64,000 nucleotides of DNA from Nephrocerus scutellatus. Taxonomy: Eukaryota; Arthropoda; Insecta; Diptera; Pipunculidae. The position numbers and the translations under genes were made by a program. The stretch lies in assembly GCA_947095585.1 (NCBI GenBank), contig OX352762.1:29674669-29738668 (forward strand), read 5' to 3'. A model generated the notes under the pieces. That model did not search any database, was not told the DNA's origin, and worked only from the letters and a program-made list of their open reading frames with translations. Shown piece by piece: positions 36,378 through 46,698 of this stretch (positions are counted from its first letter, which is position 1; every line of letters begins with the position of its first letter).

Positions 36378-36947
36378 ACTGACCAGTTTATAATAACGAT
36401 TTTTTTAAAACACCGAAATAAAATGAGAGAATGTAGCTTATCGACACGACCACGCCCTTCGTATAGCGTTACAATTCGTTATAATAATTAAATTTATGTT
36501 TGAGAAAAATTTACATGCAGTAATGCCGTTAAATTTACCGTTACGTTACACAAGTTTAGCAAATAAAAATCTATTTAGAATGACAGTTTACAATATCGTG
36601 TGGACACTTACTTGAACGTATATTTTGCTGCTGTTGGTTGTAATTACAGTTGATCCGCGACCTGCTGCACGATGATGTTCACCACGTGTTGATTTGTTAA
36701 CCGTGCGTGTTTTTGCACCGCTATATGCCCTCTTAAACACGGAATGCGACCATGCGCTGATGTTAATAATGTTGCTAAATGCTGTACTGGGTTGTTATCC
36801 TCGATTGCCACTCGGTAATTAATTTTTACCAGCGCGTTTTTTGTTGAACAAAATTTTTGTATGTGTCGATTTTTGTCGCACTTAATTATGCCGCCGTTGT
36901 TACTTTGCACAAGCCGTACGTTTTAAATTGTCGAAGGTCACCAACTT

Positions 36948-37291
36948 TGGGGGGGGGGGGTATAAAACTGTCCACCCAATTATATTTTAGGTTAACGTAC
37001 TCCGGCTTGATATCAATCGGCACCGCCAATGCTTCCACGAAACCCAAAACTTTTGAATGAAAATATTATTTGAATTTACTTTATTTAATAAATATTTTTT
37101 ATACAGAAATACGATACGTAGAATACGATCGTGTCCACACTGTCAACTATTTTTAAAATAATGAATTTGATATTAATTGAAATACAATTTTTTGAAACTT
37201 CAATGGGCTGCGCACCGCAAATATTACAGCTGCTGCCAATCGTGTTAAACACTGGCACTGTTACTGTTGACTACTTCATTGCGTCGCCACA
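36948..37291 (-). repeat. 5' LTR of the CsRn1-type element (344 bp, internally deleted)
   Basis: Partner of the 487-bp LTR. It matches from CCCACCCAATTATATTTTAG through ATACAATTTTTT, then skips about 143 bp and resumes at GAAACTTCAATGGGCTGCGC. Because the two LTRs of a new insertion are identical, the deletion arose after integration. Confidence 0.85.
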
Positions 37292-37938
37292 AGCACACCT
37301 TGCCCCAAAAAAGCAGGAACACACATCTGTATGCTGGAACTGGAATAAAAAACAGAAGAATCCAGATGCATGGGAAAGCTAATGGCGAACAAAATCGCTA
37401 ATTGCGCCTTTGACGCCGGGGAGGGAAACTCGAAACAATAAACCAACCCGAGCCCAACTGTATCATTTTTATTAATGTTCCACAACTTTCCTTTAACTCC
37501 ACTTGCAGCACCAAAACTGACCTAATCGAAGGAACAGCCCTTATGCATTTTCAAGGATGCAACATTGAAGTTAACGTAATCACCTACAAAGACGACCCTG
37601 CAATCTTCTGGGATGACATCCACATACCACCTCCGCCAAATGATAAGATTCACGCAACACACATTAACGACATACTCAACCTAAAAAAACTTAAGGATTA
37701 AGGATTCCTGGCTGAGTCAAAACTGCGAATCCTCGACATCAAAACAGAGGTCTTACATTACTTAACGATTTCATCCTCAGCTGCAACAACTATCGTCATC
37801 ATAATCAATCATAATCATCACGGCTATCATCATCCTTACAAAAAGAAGATCCCGAAAGCAAGATCTGCGTCAGCTTTAAACCTTCGCTCCAGCCCCATTG
37901 ACCTCATTGGGGCCTTCACTCTACTCTAAGGGGGGAGG
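37292..37938 (+). pseudogene. Errantivirus-like env remnant, C-terminal side
   Basis: Continues the env broken at 31921. Pieces in different frames include CMGKLMANKIANCAFDAG (about 37368-37420), then IIFINVPQLSFNSTCSTK and a segment ending FQGCNIEVNVITY (37460-37590), features of the membrane-proximal half of gypsy-type Env, and a hydrophobic segment near 37780-37815 in the transmembrane position. Stops and frameshifts show it is dead. The polypurine tract AAGGGGGGAGG (37928-37938) closes the internal region. Confidence 0.7.
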
Positions 37939-38500
37939 AGTTACGTCGCCTTGACGCCCCTTCACCCTAGCAGCGCACAATCACGTTTACCCCACATAGC
38001 AGCCAACAACGCCCATCTCCACCAACACATGCCACCGGATACACCTAGAATGATATATTTCCATTTAAAACTGTCAATTATGTATTTTTTCCTAAAATGT
38101 TCAAACTGCCTGAGTAAATCAAAGAACTTGATGAGTTAGCCTCTGGAATGTTTCCTGCACTTTTCAACTTCTTGGAATTCGCTTTGGCAAGTTAGGTATG
38201 AATATTGATCATAAAGTGTATACTTTTCACTCGTATTGTAAAACTCAGACCGAACGGTCACAATAAATATATTTTTTTGGCAAATTCGTTTTCTAATTAC
38301 TTAACTCGCGCATTCTCGTTGGTTTTGTATGATAGATCGATATACACGCATAATTCGTCTGCGCAGACGGCTAAGTATGCACAATGCTATCTATACATGT
38401 GTGCATAGCATTTCCACGCATATTTCAAAAAGCAAACTGAACCAACTGAAGCGAAAACAAGTTAAACGCCATAACACATAGCATATACGAACACGTAGAG
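37939..38500 (+). repeat. Probable 3' LTR of the errantivirus-like element
   Basis: AGTTACGTCGCC directly follows the polypurine tract; errantivirus LTRs typically begin AGTTA. An AATAAA at about 38261-38266 could be its polyadenylation signal. The right border was not identified and no second LTR is in the window, so the end coordinate is approximate. Confidence 0.5.
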
Positions 38501-38519
38501 AACTGTCATTGCATCTTTG

Positions 38520-38690
38520 TTTTTATTTTCTGGTTTGTTTCGAGGATTTCGAATTCGGTGTCTGTGGGTGGGTGGTAAACTGGCGGTTGGTCATATGGCA
38601 AAAGGTTAGTGGGCTGGAGGTTAGTGGGCGTTGCGTCTGTGGGTGGCGGCAGCCGGGAAAAGCCGGGTATTTCCGCTAGTTATTATAATA
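38520..38690 (-). repeat. Inverted copy of the ACTAGCTG-type C-rich repeat
   Basis: Read on the minus strand it starts AACTAGCGGAAATACCCGGC, then CTTTTCCCGGCTGCCGCCAC and tandem CCCACTAACCTCC-like units. This matches the layout at 62946-63240 (head, CCCGG, then CCCACTGACCTC repeats). Confidence 0.5.
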
Positions 38691-39342
38691 AAAAAATATA
38701 TTTCTCGCACCCATTCGTTGTGCGTGTTATATTATTGCACAGAAATTAAGGGGACCTACAATTTAAAGCCATATCCGAAAGGCGAATGGAGAAACTTTCC
38801 GTAACAGTTATAACTCTCGAACGTTTTTCAGAAATTCGCCATAATGAACCCGCAAAGAATAGAAGTTTTCTTTTTCGATGTCTGCACTAAAAAATTAACC
38901 GCTTATTTTGAAAGTAATGCGAGTCTGTTTTTAAGAAAATTGGGAATCACATAGTTTATTTACAAATTATTTTTTAGTGGACATATTTATATTATATTTT
39001 GATCAATTTAACTAATTAATTATTAAATTATTGTTAAACTGTTACTATGAAAGAAAAAATGGACAAACACCACCTTAATTAAGGGTTCAAATTATGATTT
39101 ATGTTACACAGAAAATCATGTTTGTATGGTTCATTTAGTGACTTTTTATTATATGACATGCTAACTTATAAATTAACAACTACAAAGAAACTTACAAAAT
39201 AAATATACCTTTTTTGTAAATATCGTTCACATGCACACACGGGTTTGAAAACATTTCCAATATTGAATATTTTTTATAAGATAAAGTATGTTAAGAAAAA
39301 GTATCGATTTCTTAAAAGCCAAAGCTGAGATCTAATGGGTTA
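38691..39342. other. Downstream flank and likely 3' UTR of Xbp1
   Basis: No coding sequence. On the minus strand several AATAAA-like signals follow the Xbp1 stop (for example the complement of TTTTATT at about 39146). The true transcript end cannot be set. Confidence 0.4.
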
Positions 39343-40806
39343 TTACATTAACGATGGGAACAGTTCATTGAAGCTGTTATTCCATGTGAAATCATCTTCA
39401 GTTGCGAACGAAGTGCTAAAATCGCTCTGCGGCGAACCAATGGATTCATATCCATGATCTGAATATACTGTTTGCAATGATGGTGCAGGAGATTTTGCTA
39501 GAGGAGAAATGAGAGACCGATTTTTTGGATAAAGGAATTGTGCAATCGGATCGAAGTCAACATCATCATCGTCGACGTTCGTTGTGAAATCGATATCAAA
39601 GAGCTCAGATTGCACAGGAGATTCAACGCTGTCTTCATCACGATGTGGCCCTTCTCCCTCGCAGTAGATTTCTTCGACGGCTTCGTTAACCTGAACAGAG
39701 CCGTCATCGATGACAATTGTTATTGAATTGCTTTCAGCATCGTATGTGCCGTAAACAGTATCTGGTGTGTCTGTGGACGCGTTTCTTTGTGAAGATAAGT
39801 TACAAGTCAACATGATTGCGTCATTTTGCGCCGGTGTTATTGAGTTTATGCTGAAACTGTCGTTGATATCTTCGCTGGATTCCATGATTTCTGATGTGGT
39901 CCCCACCATTGATCCAGGCAGTCGCTCTGCCTGGCTTGCAATTTCGGCATCATTCGTGTTGCCTCCTCGATTACTTGCTTCCATGTCTGCAGTGATATCT
40001 GCGAGTAACTTTTCGGCAAGTTCTTCCAATTTGCTTGCGTCGAAGTCTTCGAGAAGCATGTCTTGTAAAGAAGGCAAAGCGTTACTATCTTCCAAAGGGA
40101 GAGAACTACATTGCTGCTGTTCTTCTTCTCCTCGCTGCAATCTCGCAACATGTGGAATAGTGCTAGTGTCGACTGTGAGTCCATTTGATTTCCCTGCGGC
40201 AGAGGGCCTGTGGATACAGCAGATCCGTTAAGAATGGATTCACAGCCGGCACAACGCTTCACGATTGAAGTTTTTCCTTTTAATTGCGCATTGTTCTGCA
40301 ATTCTTTAAGCTGTGCTTTAAGCAATTCAACTTCCCGATCCTGTTTTTGATTTTTTTCTAAAAGTGATTTATTTATAGCTTGAAAACTTTTGCATTTATT
40401 TTCCAATATTTTGGTTTTTTGTTTTAGTTCGTTTATCTCGAAATCCATGTCTTCCATTCGGGCTTTTTTGCGGTCTCGTGATATTTGAGCTGCGACCCGG
40501 TTTTTAAGTTTTCTGTAAAAAAAAAAAGTATACATTAGAAATATAATTCTGTCCGCAGTCTGACTACACTTACTTTCTTTGAATTTTTTCTTCCCATGAT
40601 AGGTGATCCAGGCGACGTTTCTTTCCACGAACAGCGCCATTGCCTGATGTCGCCGATGAGCTGTAGTCAGATTCAGATGATATGGACTCCTGCTTTATCA
40701 CAAATGTGGGTGTAGGAGCTGCAGCAGGCCGAATCTTCGGAAAATTATTTGGCGAAATAGCAACGTATTTTGGGACGGTTGTGAAAACTGCTGGCGTCGA
40801 GGCCAT
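39343..40806 (-). CDS. Xbp1: X-box binding protein 1, bZIP unfolded-protein-response factor
   Basis: Exon 1 is 40806-40574 and exon 2 starts at 40512 after a GT-AG intron of 61 bp. The bZIP spans about residues 65-135, with basic region LKNRVAAQISRDRKKAR and a leucine zipper. Without cytoplasmic splicing the frame ends at 39846 (299 residues, XBP1u) and contains a hydrophobic stretch at 213-227. Removing the 20-nt IRE1 intron at 40219-40200 shifts into a frame open to 39343, giving 460 residues (XBP1s) with an acidic C-terminal activation region rich in Asp, Glu and Ser and ending NELFPSLM. In the family, IRE1 cuts this mRNA upon ER stress, RtcB-type ligase joins it, and XBP1s activates chaperone and ERAD genes in the nucleus. 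Start chosen: first ATG in frame, followed by a short Pro/Thr-rich head. Lies alone between repeats. Confidence 0.95.
40192..40226 (-). promoter_or_regulatory. IRE1 cleavage stem-loops and 20-nt unconventional intron of Xbp1
   Basis: On the mRNA strand two 7-nt loops each close on a perfect 4-bp stem: GGAT-CTGCTGT-ATCC (40226-40212) and CCCT-CTGCCGC-AGGG (40206-40192). Both loops fit the CNG|CNGN rule for IRE1, with cuts after G at 40220 and 40200. The excised piece, 40219-40200, is 20 nt. Its removal changes codon 176 onward and opens 285 further codons; no other pair of consensus loops gives the required shift. Confidence 0.85.
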
Positions 40807-41556
40807 CGTATGTATTCAAATATTTATTGTATTATTTAATTTAAAAAGTTATTGCATAGTTTATTCGTTCTACAAAGATTTCAAATATCTTTCATCTGAT
40901 ATCTCCAGAGATTACTATTTTGTGCTTATGCTCTTGTCCATGTAGAAAATATTATCTTCTGACTACACTTTATTTTGATTATATTTGAACTTTTTGATTT
41001 CTTCATAATTATTTACAGAGTTATTTAACGCGTTGTTGTAACACAAGCAAAGGAAAGTAGACCACGTATGTAGGAATTAAGTATGACAATATATTTTTAG
41101 AAATGGTATAGTTAAAAGTATGGAAAATTTACTGATTTGGACAATTTTGATTGGTTATTTTGAGAATGACGTGTCCAATTTATTTACACCAGCTGGTGAG
41201 TAGGAATTACAACTACATATTAAACTAGGGTTCGTAATAGTCTTGATTTACACTAGTCCTCATTACAAGTCATGCTGGTTTTCAAATTCTAGTTCCTTAT
41301 TCCTCGGCATATAAAATACGCCATAAATTGTCAAGTATTGTTTCGGCTTGCAGCTTGCCTTAGATTGTCGCAGTCAAGTGTGGAACGCGTTGCGTGAGCT
41401 CTGCGTCCAACTTCGTTGCAGTACATTCTTTTTTTATGTAAATATAACTTAAGAGTCTTTAGTTAAATAACTATTGGCAAATATGTGTTTTAAGGAATTT
41501 TGAATCCCCCCACCCCCTACCTATCAACCACCACCCCCCGGGGATGTGGTCGGAGT
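40807..41556. other. Upstream flank of Xbp1 with a MITE fragment
   Basis: No coding exon. TAGTTCCTTATTCCTCGGCA followed by TATAAAATACGCC at about 41290-41322 is one end of the ~130-bp MITE. Xbp1 promoter elements should lie in 40807-41050 but none is convincing. Confidence 0.45.
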
Positions 41557-42547
41557 TTCCCGGAAATTCCCCCTTAATGAGAAAATAAAGTTTAGGGGGT
41601 TAATTGGTATTAAATGAAAGGTAATAAAAATACCTTCAGTCCTATGAAATATTTGGTCCAATCTAACCCCCCTCGATAGAGTTAGAATGACTTTCACATT
41701 AAAGTTCAAAAGTGTACGGGCCCAAATATTGGTGTGAAATGAAAGGCGATAATTACTTTTACACGTCCGTACTTTTTTTATGAGCGTACGCCAGCTAAAA
41801 CTAAGTTTGATCAAGTTGTACCTGGTTCATGTTGTTTTTCATATAATTAAGTGAAATATCATATGATTGAGTTTTTCCCATACAAAAACATGACATGTGT
41901 TATATAGCAAAGTGCATATGATTGAGTTTTTTCATTACAAAATAATATTTCAAATAAATTTCGTTTTATTTATAATATACTATTAAACTCACAAGTACTT
42001 AATTGACCTTGGCATTTTATTATATAAATTTTGTTGAGAAAATTAGGCCAAACCATTGCAAATAGTATGACTGTGTAAAACTCATATCTAAATATAAATT
42101 AATTGAGCGCACGTTACTTTACAGTGTGTCCATAATGTTCAAAAACGCCTTTTAAAAGGAAAAACTAATATCTGAATATAAACAAAATAAGCGAGGGAAT
42201 CATATAATCTCTTGTTATAGTTGTATTAAATAAAAATTGGGTCACGCCCATTATGCAGTTATGTAGAACAAATTTTCACCTTTCATTTGACACCAATATT
42301 TAGGCCCGCCCTCTTTTGCACACGCCCCCTGCTGAACTTTAATGTGAAAGTCATTTTTTTTCTCTAACTCTGACGAGGAGGGTTGGATTGGACCAAATTT
42401 TCTATAGGACGGAAGGTATTTTTATTGCCTTGTATTTGATACCAATTAAACCCTAACATCCATCAAACCAATTAGAAAAATTCACTTTTCCTAAAATAAA
42501 TCAAAAATTTGGAAACCCCCCTCTCCTTGAGGGGGAATTTCCGAGAC
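41557..42547. mobile_element. Foldback element with ~180-bp arms (family 2)
   Basis: Left arm and right arm are inverted: GGAAATTCCCCCTTAATG (41571-41588) with GAGGGGGAATTTCC (42530-42543); TTAATTGGTATTAAATGAAA with GATACCAATTAA; TTGGTCCAATCTAACCCCCC with GGGTTGGATTGGACCAAATT; ACTTTCACATTAAAGTTCA with TGAACTTTAATGTGAAAGT. The centre (41850-42250) includes blocks also found at 9880-10330. No transposase. Confidence 0.65.
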
Positions 42548-42739
42548 ACAAGATTACTGTTTTTGAAGTCTGTTCAATAAGGGCTTTCAGATGGGGGGAG
42601 TCCGAAAGCCGTAACTCTATATTCCCTAAAACGCACTTTAGCCTTACTATTTTAATTTATTTATATAAAACTTAATTTTATTAATTAAATAACACCAATT
42701 CATATAACTAAAAAAATTAAAAAAAGGATTTTTATTTTT

Positions 42740-43040
42740 GAAGCGCAAAGCCAACGCCCCCGGTATTTTATGATCATTATTCTCTGGAATTTCTGGAACA
42801 AATCAATTTCTCAAGCGATTCGCATGAAATTCGGAATGTAGGACTAAGATGCGACTATAAGATTCTTCCTATGGAAATTCTGGATTATGATCATTATGGT
42901 CTGGAATTTCTGCAACAAAGCTATTTCTCAAGCGATTCGCATGAAATTCGGAATGTAGTACTAAGATGCGATTATAAGACTTCTTCCTATGAATTTCGGG
43001 AACTAAGCAATTTCTCAAGCGACTCGTGCCTTTTAATTTA
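42740..43040. repeat. ~117-bp tandem repeat, 2.3 copies
   Basis: GATCATTAT(T/G)(C/G)TCTGGAATTT begins copies at about 42773 and 42891; each continues with CAAGCGATTCGCATGAAATT, CGGAATGTAG, ACTAAGATGCGA and TTCTTCCTATG. A partial third copy starts near 42990. No coding role seen. Confidence 0.65.
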
Positions 43041-43840
43041 ATCGTAATATTGGCCACAAGGTCAAAGAATTTCACTCCAACCGCGCGTAAAGATTACACG
43101 CACATATTTTTTTAACAGCTCTTCTCGACGCAACTGCATTACTATGTTTGTGCAGTGATATTTAAAATGTACCCACCTCACAATAAATTGTTATGAACAT
43201 TTAAATCAGCTTATAAATTATTTATTCTGTTGTATGTGATGTGATTGATGATCATGTATGTGGTTTTAATAACATACAATCAAGCTCATAGTTTGTAGGC
43301 TGCGGTCAAGAATTTGCACGAAAAAGGTTCGTGTTGGTTCTCTGCTTGCTTTCTTTCAGCTTTTCTTTAATAATTTATAAATTACAAAATAGAGCGAGAA
43401 ACGTAAGTTTTAGTAGTGAGAAACAGGAAATTTTTGTGTGGATTTAGCTCTCTTGTTCTCTTTTAAGCATGCATTCTTAAACAGTTGGGCATTCTGTAGA
43501 GAAGGTTATGAGTAACACTTTCTGTTAGTTTATTGTCTGCTTGTTCCCTTTCGGATTTTTTTAACATTCTGTTCGTCTTCTATCTTCTTTATATAACAGA
43601 CGGTTCGCCATTCACTTCTTATTAAATTAACTATGCTTATCATTGCACTGACTGTATACTAATACAAAATCAAACAATAATCTTTAATATACGGTTCATT
43701 TCTCATTGTTTATAGAATAATGACTCTGAAATATCCTTTCAGTACCATAAGGTACTTTTCCACACATATATAATGATTATATGATGACAACACTTTCTAT
43801 ACAAATATGGAAGTGATATGGCCTCAGGTTAAAGAATTTG
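43041..43840. other. No gene recognised
   Basis: AT-rich sequence without exons. GTTGGGCATTCTGTAGAGAA at about 43482 resembles the repeated motif at 17452 and 17572; a short foldback-family motif (GACAACACTTTCTATACAAA) is at about 43785. Confidence 0.45.
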
Positions 43841-44119
43841 CATGGAAGATTCTAACCATTATAAGTTAGTTTTTTTTGACAAAATTAAAGCCTGCGTCTC
43901 GTAAAACCGTATGATGCTTTTGCATTGCGAAAAAAAAATAAACGTATCCGTCAAAATGCATCTATGTATGTATGTATTTATTTGCATGTATATCGAGTGC
44001 ATCTGAATTTGTTGTTAAAGTTAACAGGGCTCTAACAAAGAAAAAATTTAAATGGTCGATTAAAACTAATTTTTCGCGTGCTGTTTTCTTTTCTTTCGTC
44101 CCGGACAGACGTTGTCACG

Positions 44120-44310
44120 CTCAAAACCCACGGCCGTGTCTTCGACACCGCCTACCCTGCTCTTTTTTAATTTTATGTCCAGTTCCTTCGACCTGAAAAA
44201 ATAGAGTTCTTTCGGGACTAAAACAAAATTGTACATTAAAAATTGAAAATGTTAATTTTTCATCCTAACACCAACGCAAATACGAAAAATTACCACAAAA
44301 AAAACAACCC
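44120..44310 (+). repeat. ~180-bp direct duplicate, copy 1
   Basis: AACCCACGGCCGTGTCTTCG through AATTTTTCATCCTAACACCA and AAATACGAAAAATTACCAC recurs at 45255-45435 about 1.13 kb away with few changes. Adjacent 45206-45255 is itself repeated at 45437-45510 (GTAAAATCTTTTCTTCTCTT). Confidence 0.65.
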
Positions 44311-44334
44311 ATAAAAATTAAAATTTTTTATCTA

Positions 44335-45195
44335 AATTCTCTAATCGCAGAAATTGATATGGGAGCCCCTCGATCCTGGGCCATTTATTTTTATTGTAGG
44401 AGAAAATCATCGAAACAAACATTTGACATCAGATGTTAAAATTGAAAAACCTCAGATCATTTTATTCTGAGCACTTAGAGCACGCTCATACTCTGAGCAA
44501 ATAAGAAACACGAACATTTATCTTGAGAACTCTTTGACTGCTCTGAACTAATTTATGAAAATGCCAAATGACAGAATATTGTGAAAACTTGTTGTTCTAT
44601 CTGTAAGTTGATATCGACAACAAAAAAAACGACATCAATAAAAATACAATTCAGTATATAATAAAAATGTAAGTTGAAGTAAGCATAAAACATGTATGTC
44701 TCGTTTCATTTGCTGGGTTCATTTGTGCGTGCGCTAAGATTTCTCTCTCTCTCTCCATCACCACCAAAACCATGAAGCGCAGCCGACTGCGCAGCACACA
44801 CCGCACACAGTCCATAAAGGGCGACGAATATCTGATGCCAGTATAGATATTTAAAAAATGTATAAGGGCCTTGCGGCCGAACCCGGGACCTGATCACTAC
44901 CAAATTTTCGAAAAAGTATTGTTTATTGGGTATACACATGTGTTTAATTTAATTTGAAGAAAATCGGGTAAATTTTTTAAAATTTTTGTTTGGGAGCCCC
45001 CCGACCCCGCAGCCCGAGGGGCCTCAAAATTTAATAGAAAGTGTTGTCTCCGGAAATACACATGTGTGCAAAATTTCAATAAAATCGGGCCATGGGAAGT
45101 GGGTTAAAAATTGATCGCAAGAATCCACGACAGACGACCGTCGACCGACGACCGACGACCCACGGGCAAGTGAAGTTAATATAGAGAATTTAAAA
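44335..45195. mobile_element. Foldback-family element, degenerate
   Basis: Starts ATCTAAATTCTCTAATCGCA and ends CCCACGGGCAAGTGAAGTTA then ATATAGAGAATTT. The right part has two ~120-bp units (TTGTTTATTGGGTATACACA, GTTGTCTCCGGAAATACACA) and the subterminal AATAAAATCGGGC. The middle (44400-44830) is unrelated sequence, probably an insertion or host DNA. A short run of GACGACCGACC-like repeats lies at 45135-45160. Confidence 0.5.
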
Positions 45196-45254
45196 AGACA
45201 GGTAACATAACAACAATAAAGTAAAATCTTTTCTTCTCTTTCTCTCTTTACCAA

Positions 45255-45510
45255 AACACAACCCACGGCCGTGTCTTCGACACAGCCTACCCTGCTCTGT
45301 TTTAAACTTATGTCCAGTTCCTTCGGCCTGAAAAAATAGAGTTCTTTCGGGACTAAAACAAAATTGTACATTAAAAATTGAAAATGTTAATTTTTCATCC
45401 TAACACCAACGCAAATACGAAAAATTACCACAAAAAAGACAGGTAAAAGACAGACAGACAGACATGACAACAACAAAGTAAAATCTTTTCTTCTCTTTCT
45501 CTCTTTACCA
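45255..45510 (+). repeat. ~180-bp direct duplicate, copy 2, plus repeated CTTTCTC-rich tract
   Basis: Second copy of 44120-44310. It is followed by a second copy of the GTAAAATCTTTTCTTCTCTT tract with an inserted (GACA)n run (45447-45462). Copies 1 and 2 flank the foldback element. Confidence 0.6.
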
Positions 45511-46698
45511 AAAAAAAAATGATTTCTTAATGATATGTCACATGCAGGGTTGTTAAATTATGAAAAAAAAAATATAAACTACACCAACAACATTGACTAC
45601 GTATTGAATGTTGTTTATTGTTGTCATCTTGTTATTGCATAGTCAATGTAGTCTATAAACGCAAATTATTTTATTTACCTGGTCCTTTCTTTAGCAAATA
45701 AATGAATTGAAGTCCCAGCATCAGCAGCTCTGCTGGAGCGGTTGTTTAGCAATTGGAACCGGAAATCGACTAAAACGGCTGCTTTCCGCCACATCTCAAA
45801 AAATTATTACACACCTATTACTCATTAAAAATAATTGATAACAAAAACAATGAAGATATATCTGATTTAGAAGTGAATTATGTAATACAAAAAAGGCTGT
45901 TTATGAAACGAAGGCTTATTTGTGGAACCAAACTTATTCAAATAATTCTCCTCGCAAGGTATCTCATTTTATATCTCTGTCTTGCAAAAAATCTAATTTG
46001 GTTTTCAAAAGTAAAAAGATGCGTGACACAATTTGTATTTTGTTGTTAAAGTACACAACTATGGAATCAATTCGGACGTTTTTACTGACTTATTTAAGAT
46101 GGCTGTAAATAAGCCGATAAGTCTGAAATAAGTCTTCGTTTCAAAATCAGCCAAATAGTAACATTTACCAAATTAGACAAATTAAATTACAATAAAAACC
46201 AAGAGCTTGTATTAACTTTTAATGAAAAATGGTCAATTCTAGGTTTTATAGTTTTCGTTAACAATTGCATATTAAAATTCGTGACCGTACAAAAGTAAAG
46301 ACGATTTCCGAATTCATTAAAAATGGTTCAATTTTATTGTTTTTTTTTTGTCGTGTCTTTAATATCTATGGGTAAGTCATCTTGAATGCAGTGAACTCAA
46401 TGTCATTTCCACATCATTTTAATAAGAACCTAGCGCAATCCAATATTTTATGTGGTAAGCAATAAAAGTTGGCCAAATGGCTGTCAAAGGTGTCAGCATG
46501 GTGAGCATATAATTTATGTAAGAGAAAACCTATAAAAATACATATTTACATATTGGGACAAAAAAATTTAAATATCACGGTTCCTGTTTTTAAATTTATC
46601 TGATATGTATATAAATTTGAAAGTATGTTTGTTTGTTTGTCCTTTATACAAATCCACACCGTTGATTGTTTCAATTTAATTTTTTTGGATGCTTTACT
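45511..46698. other. No gene recognised
   Basis: AT-rich. A short frame at 46323-46375 (MVQFYCFFFVVSLISMG, then GTAAGT) looks like a signal-peptide exon but has no partner exon that I can support. Confidence 0.4.

Larger units (their letters stand above)
31922..37291 (-). mobile_element. Ty3/gypsy LTR retrotransposon of CsRn1 type, disabled
   Basis: Complete in structure on the minus strand: 5' LTR 36948-37291, primer-binding site TGGTGACC at 36936-36943, gag 35574-36377, pol 32439-35559, polypurine tract AGGAAGGGGG next to the 3' LTR 31922-32408. The primer site fits tRNA-Trp, and the Gag motif C-x3-H-type followed by CxxxC is the unusual CHCC box; both are features known for the CsRn1 clade (Kabuki and relatives). 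Pol is broken by one in-frame stop and two frameshifts. Flanking env sequence on both sides shows it inserted into an errantivirus-like element. No target-site duplication could be recognised. Confidence 0.85.

Noticed and set aside
40196..40202. Using CTG|CCGC as the 5' IRE1 site with a 3' site downstream (TTG|CAGC at about 40138 or CAG|CAGC further on)
   Set aside because: Those downstream loops lack stems, and the first departs from the CNG|CNGN consensus; the upstream loop CTG|CTGT has a perfect stem and gives the right frame shift.
46323..46375. Signal-peptide-like first exon followed by GTAAGT
   Set aside because: Hydrophobicity comes from a T run; no downstream exon in phase was recognisable.
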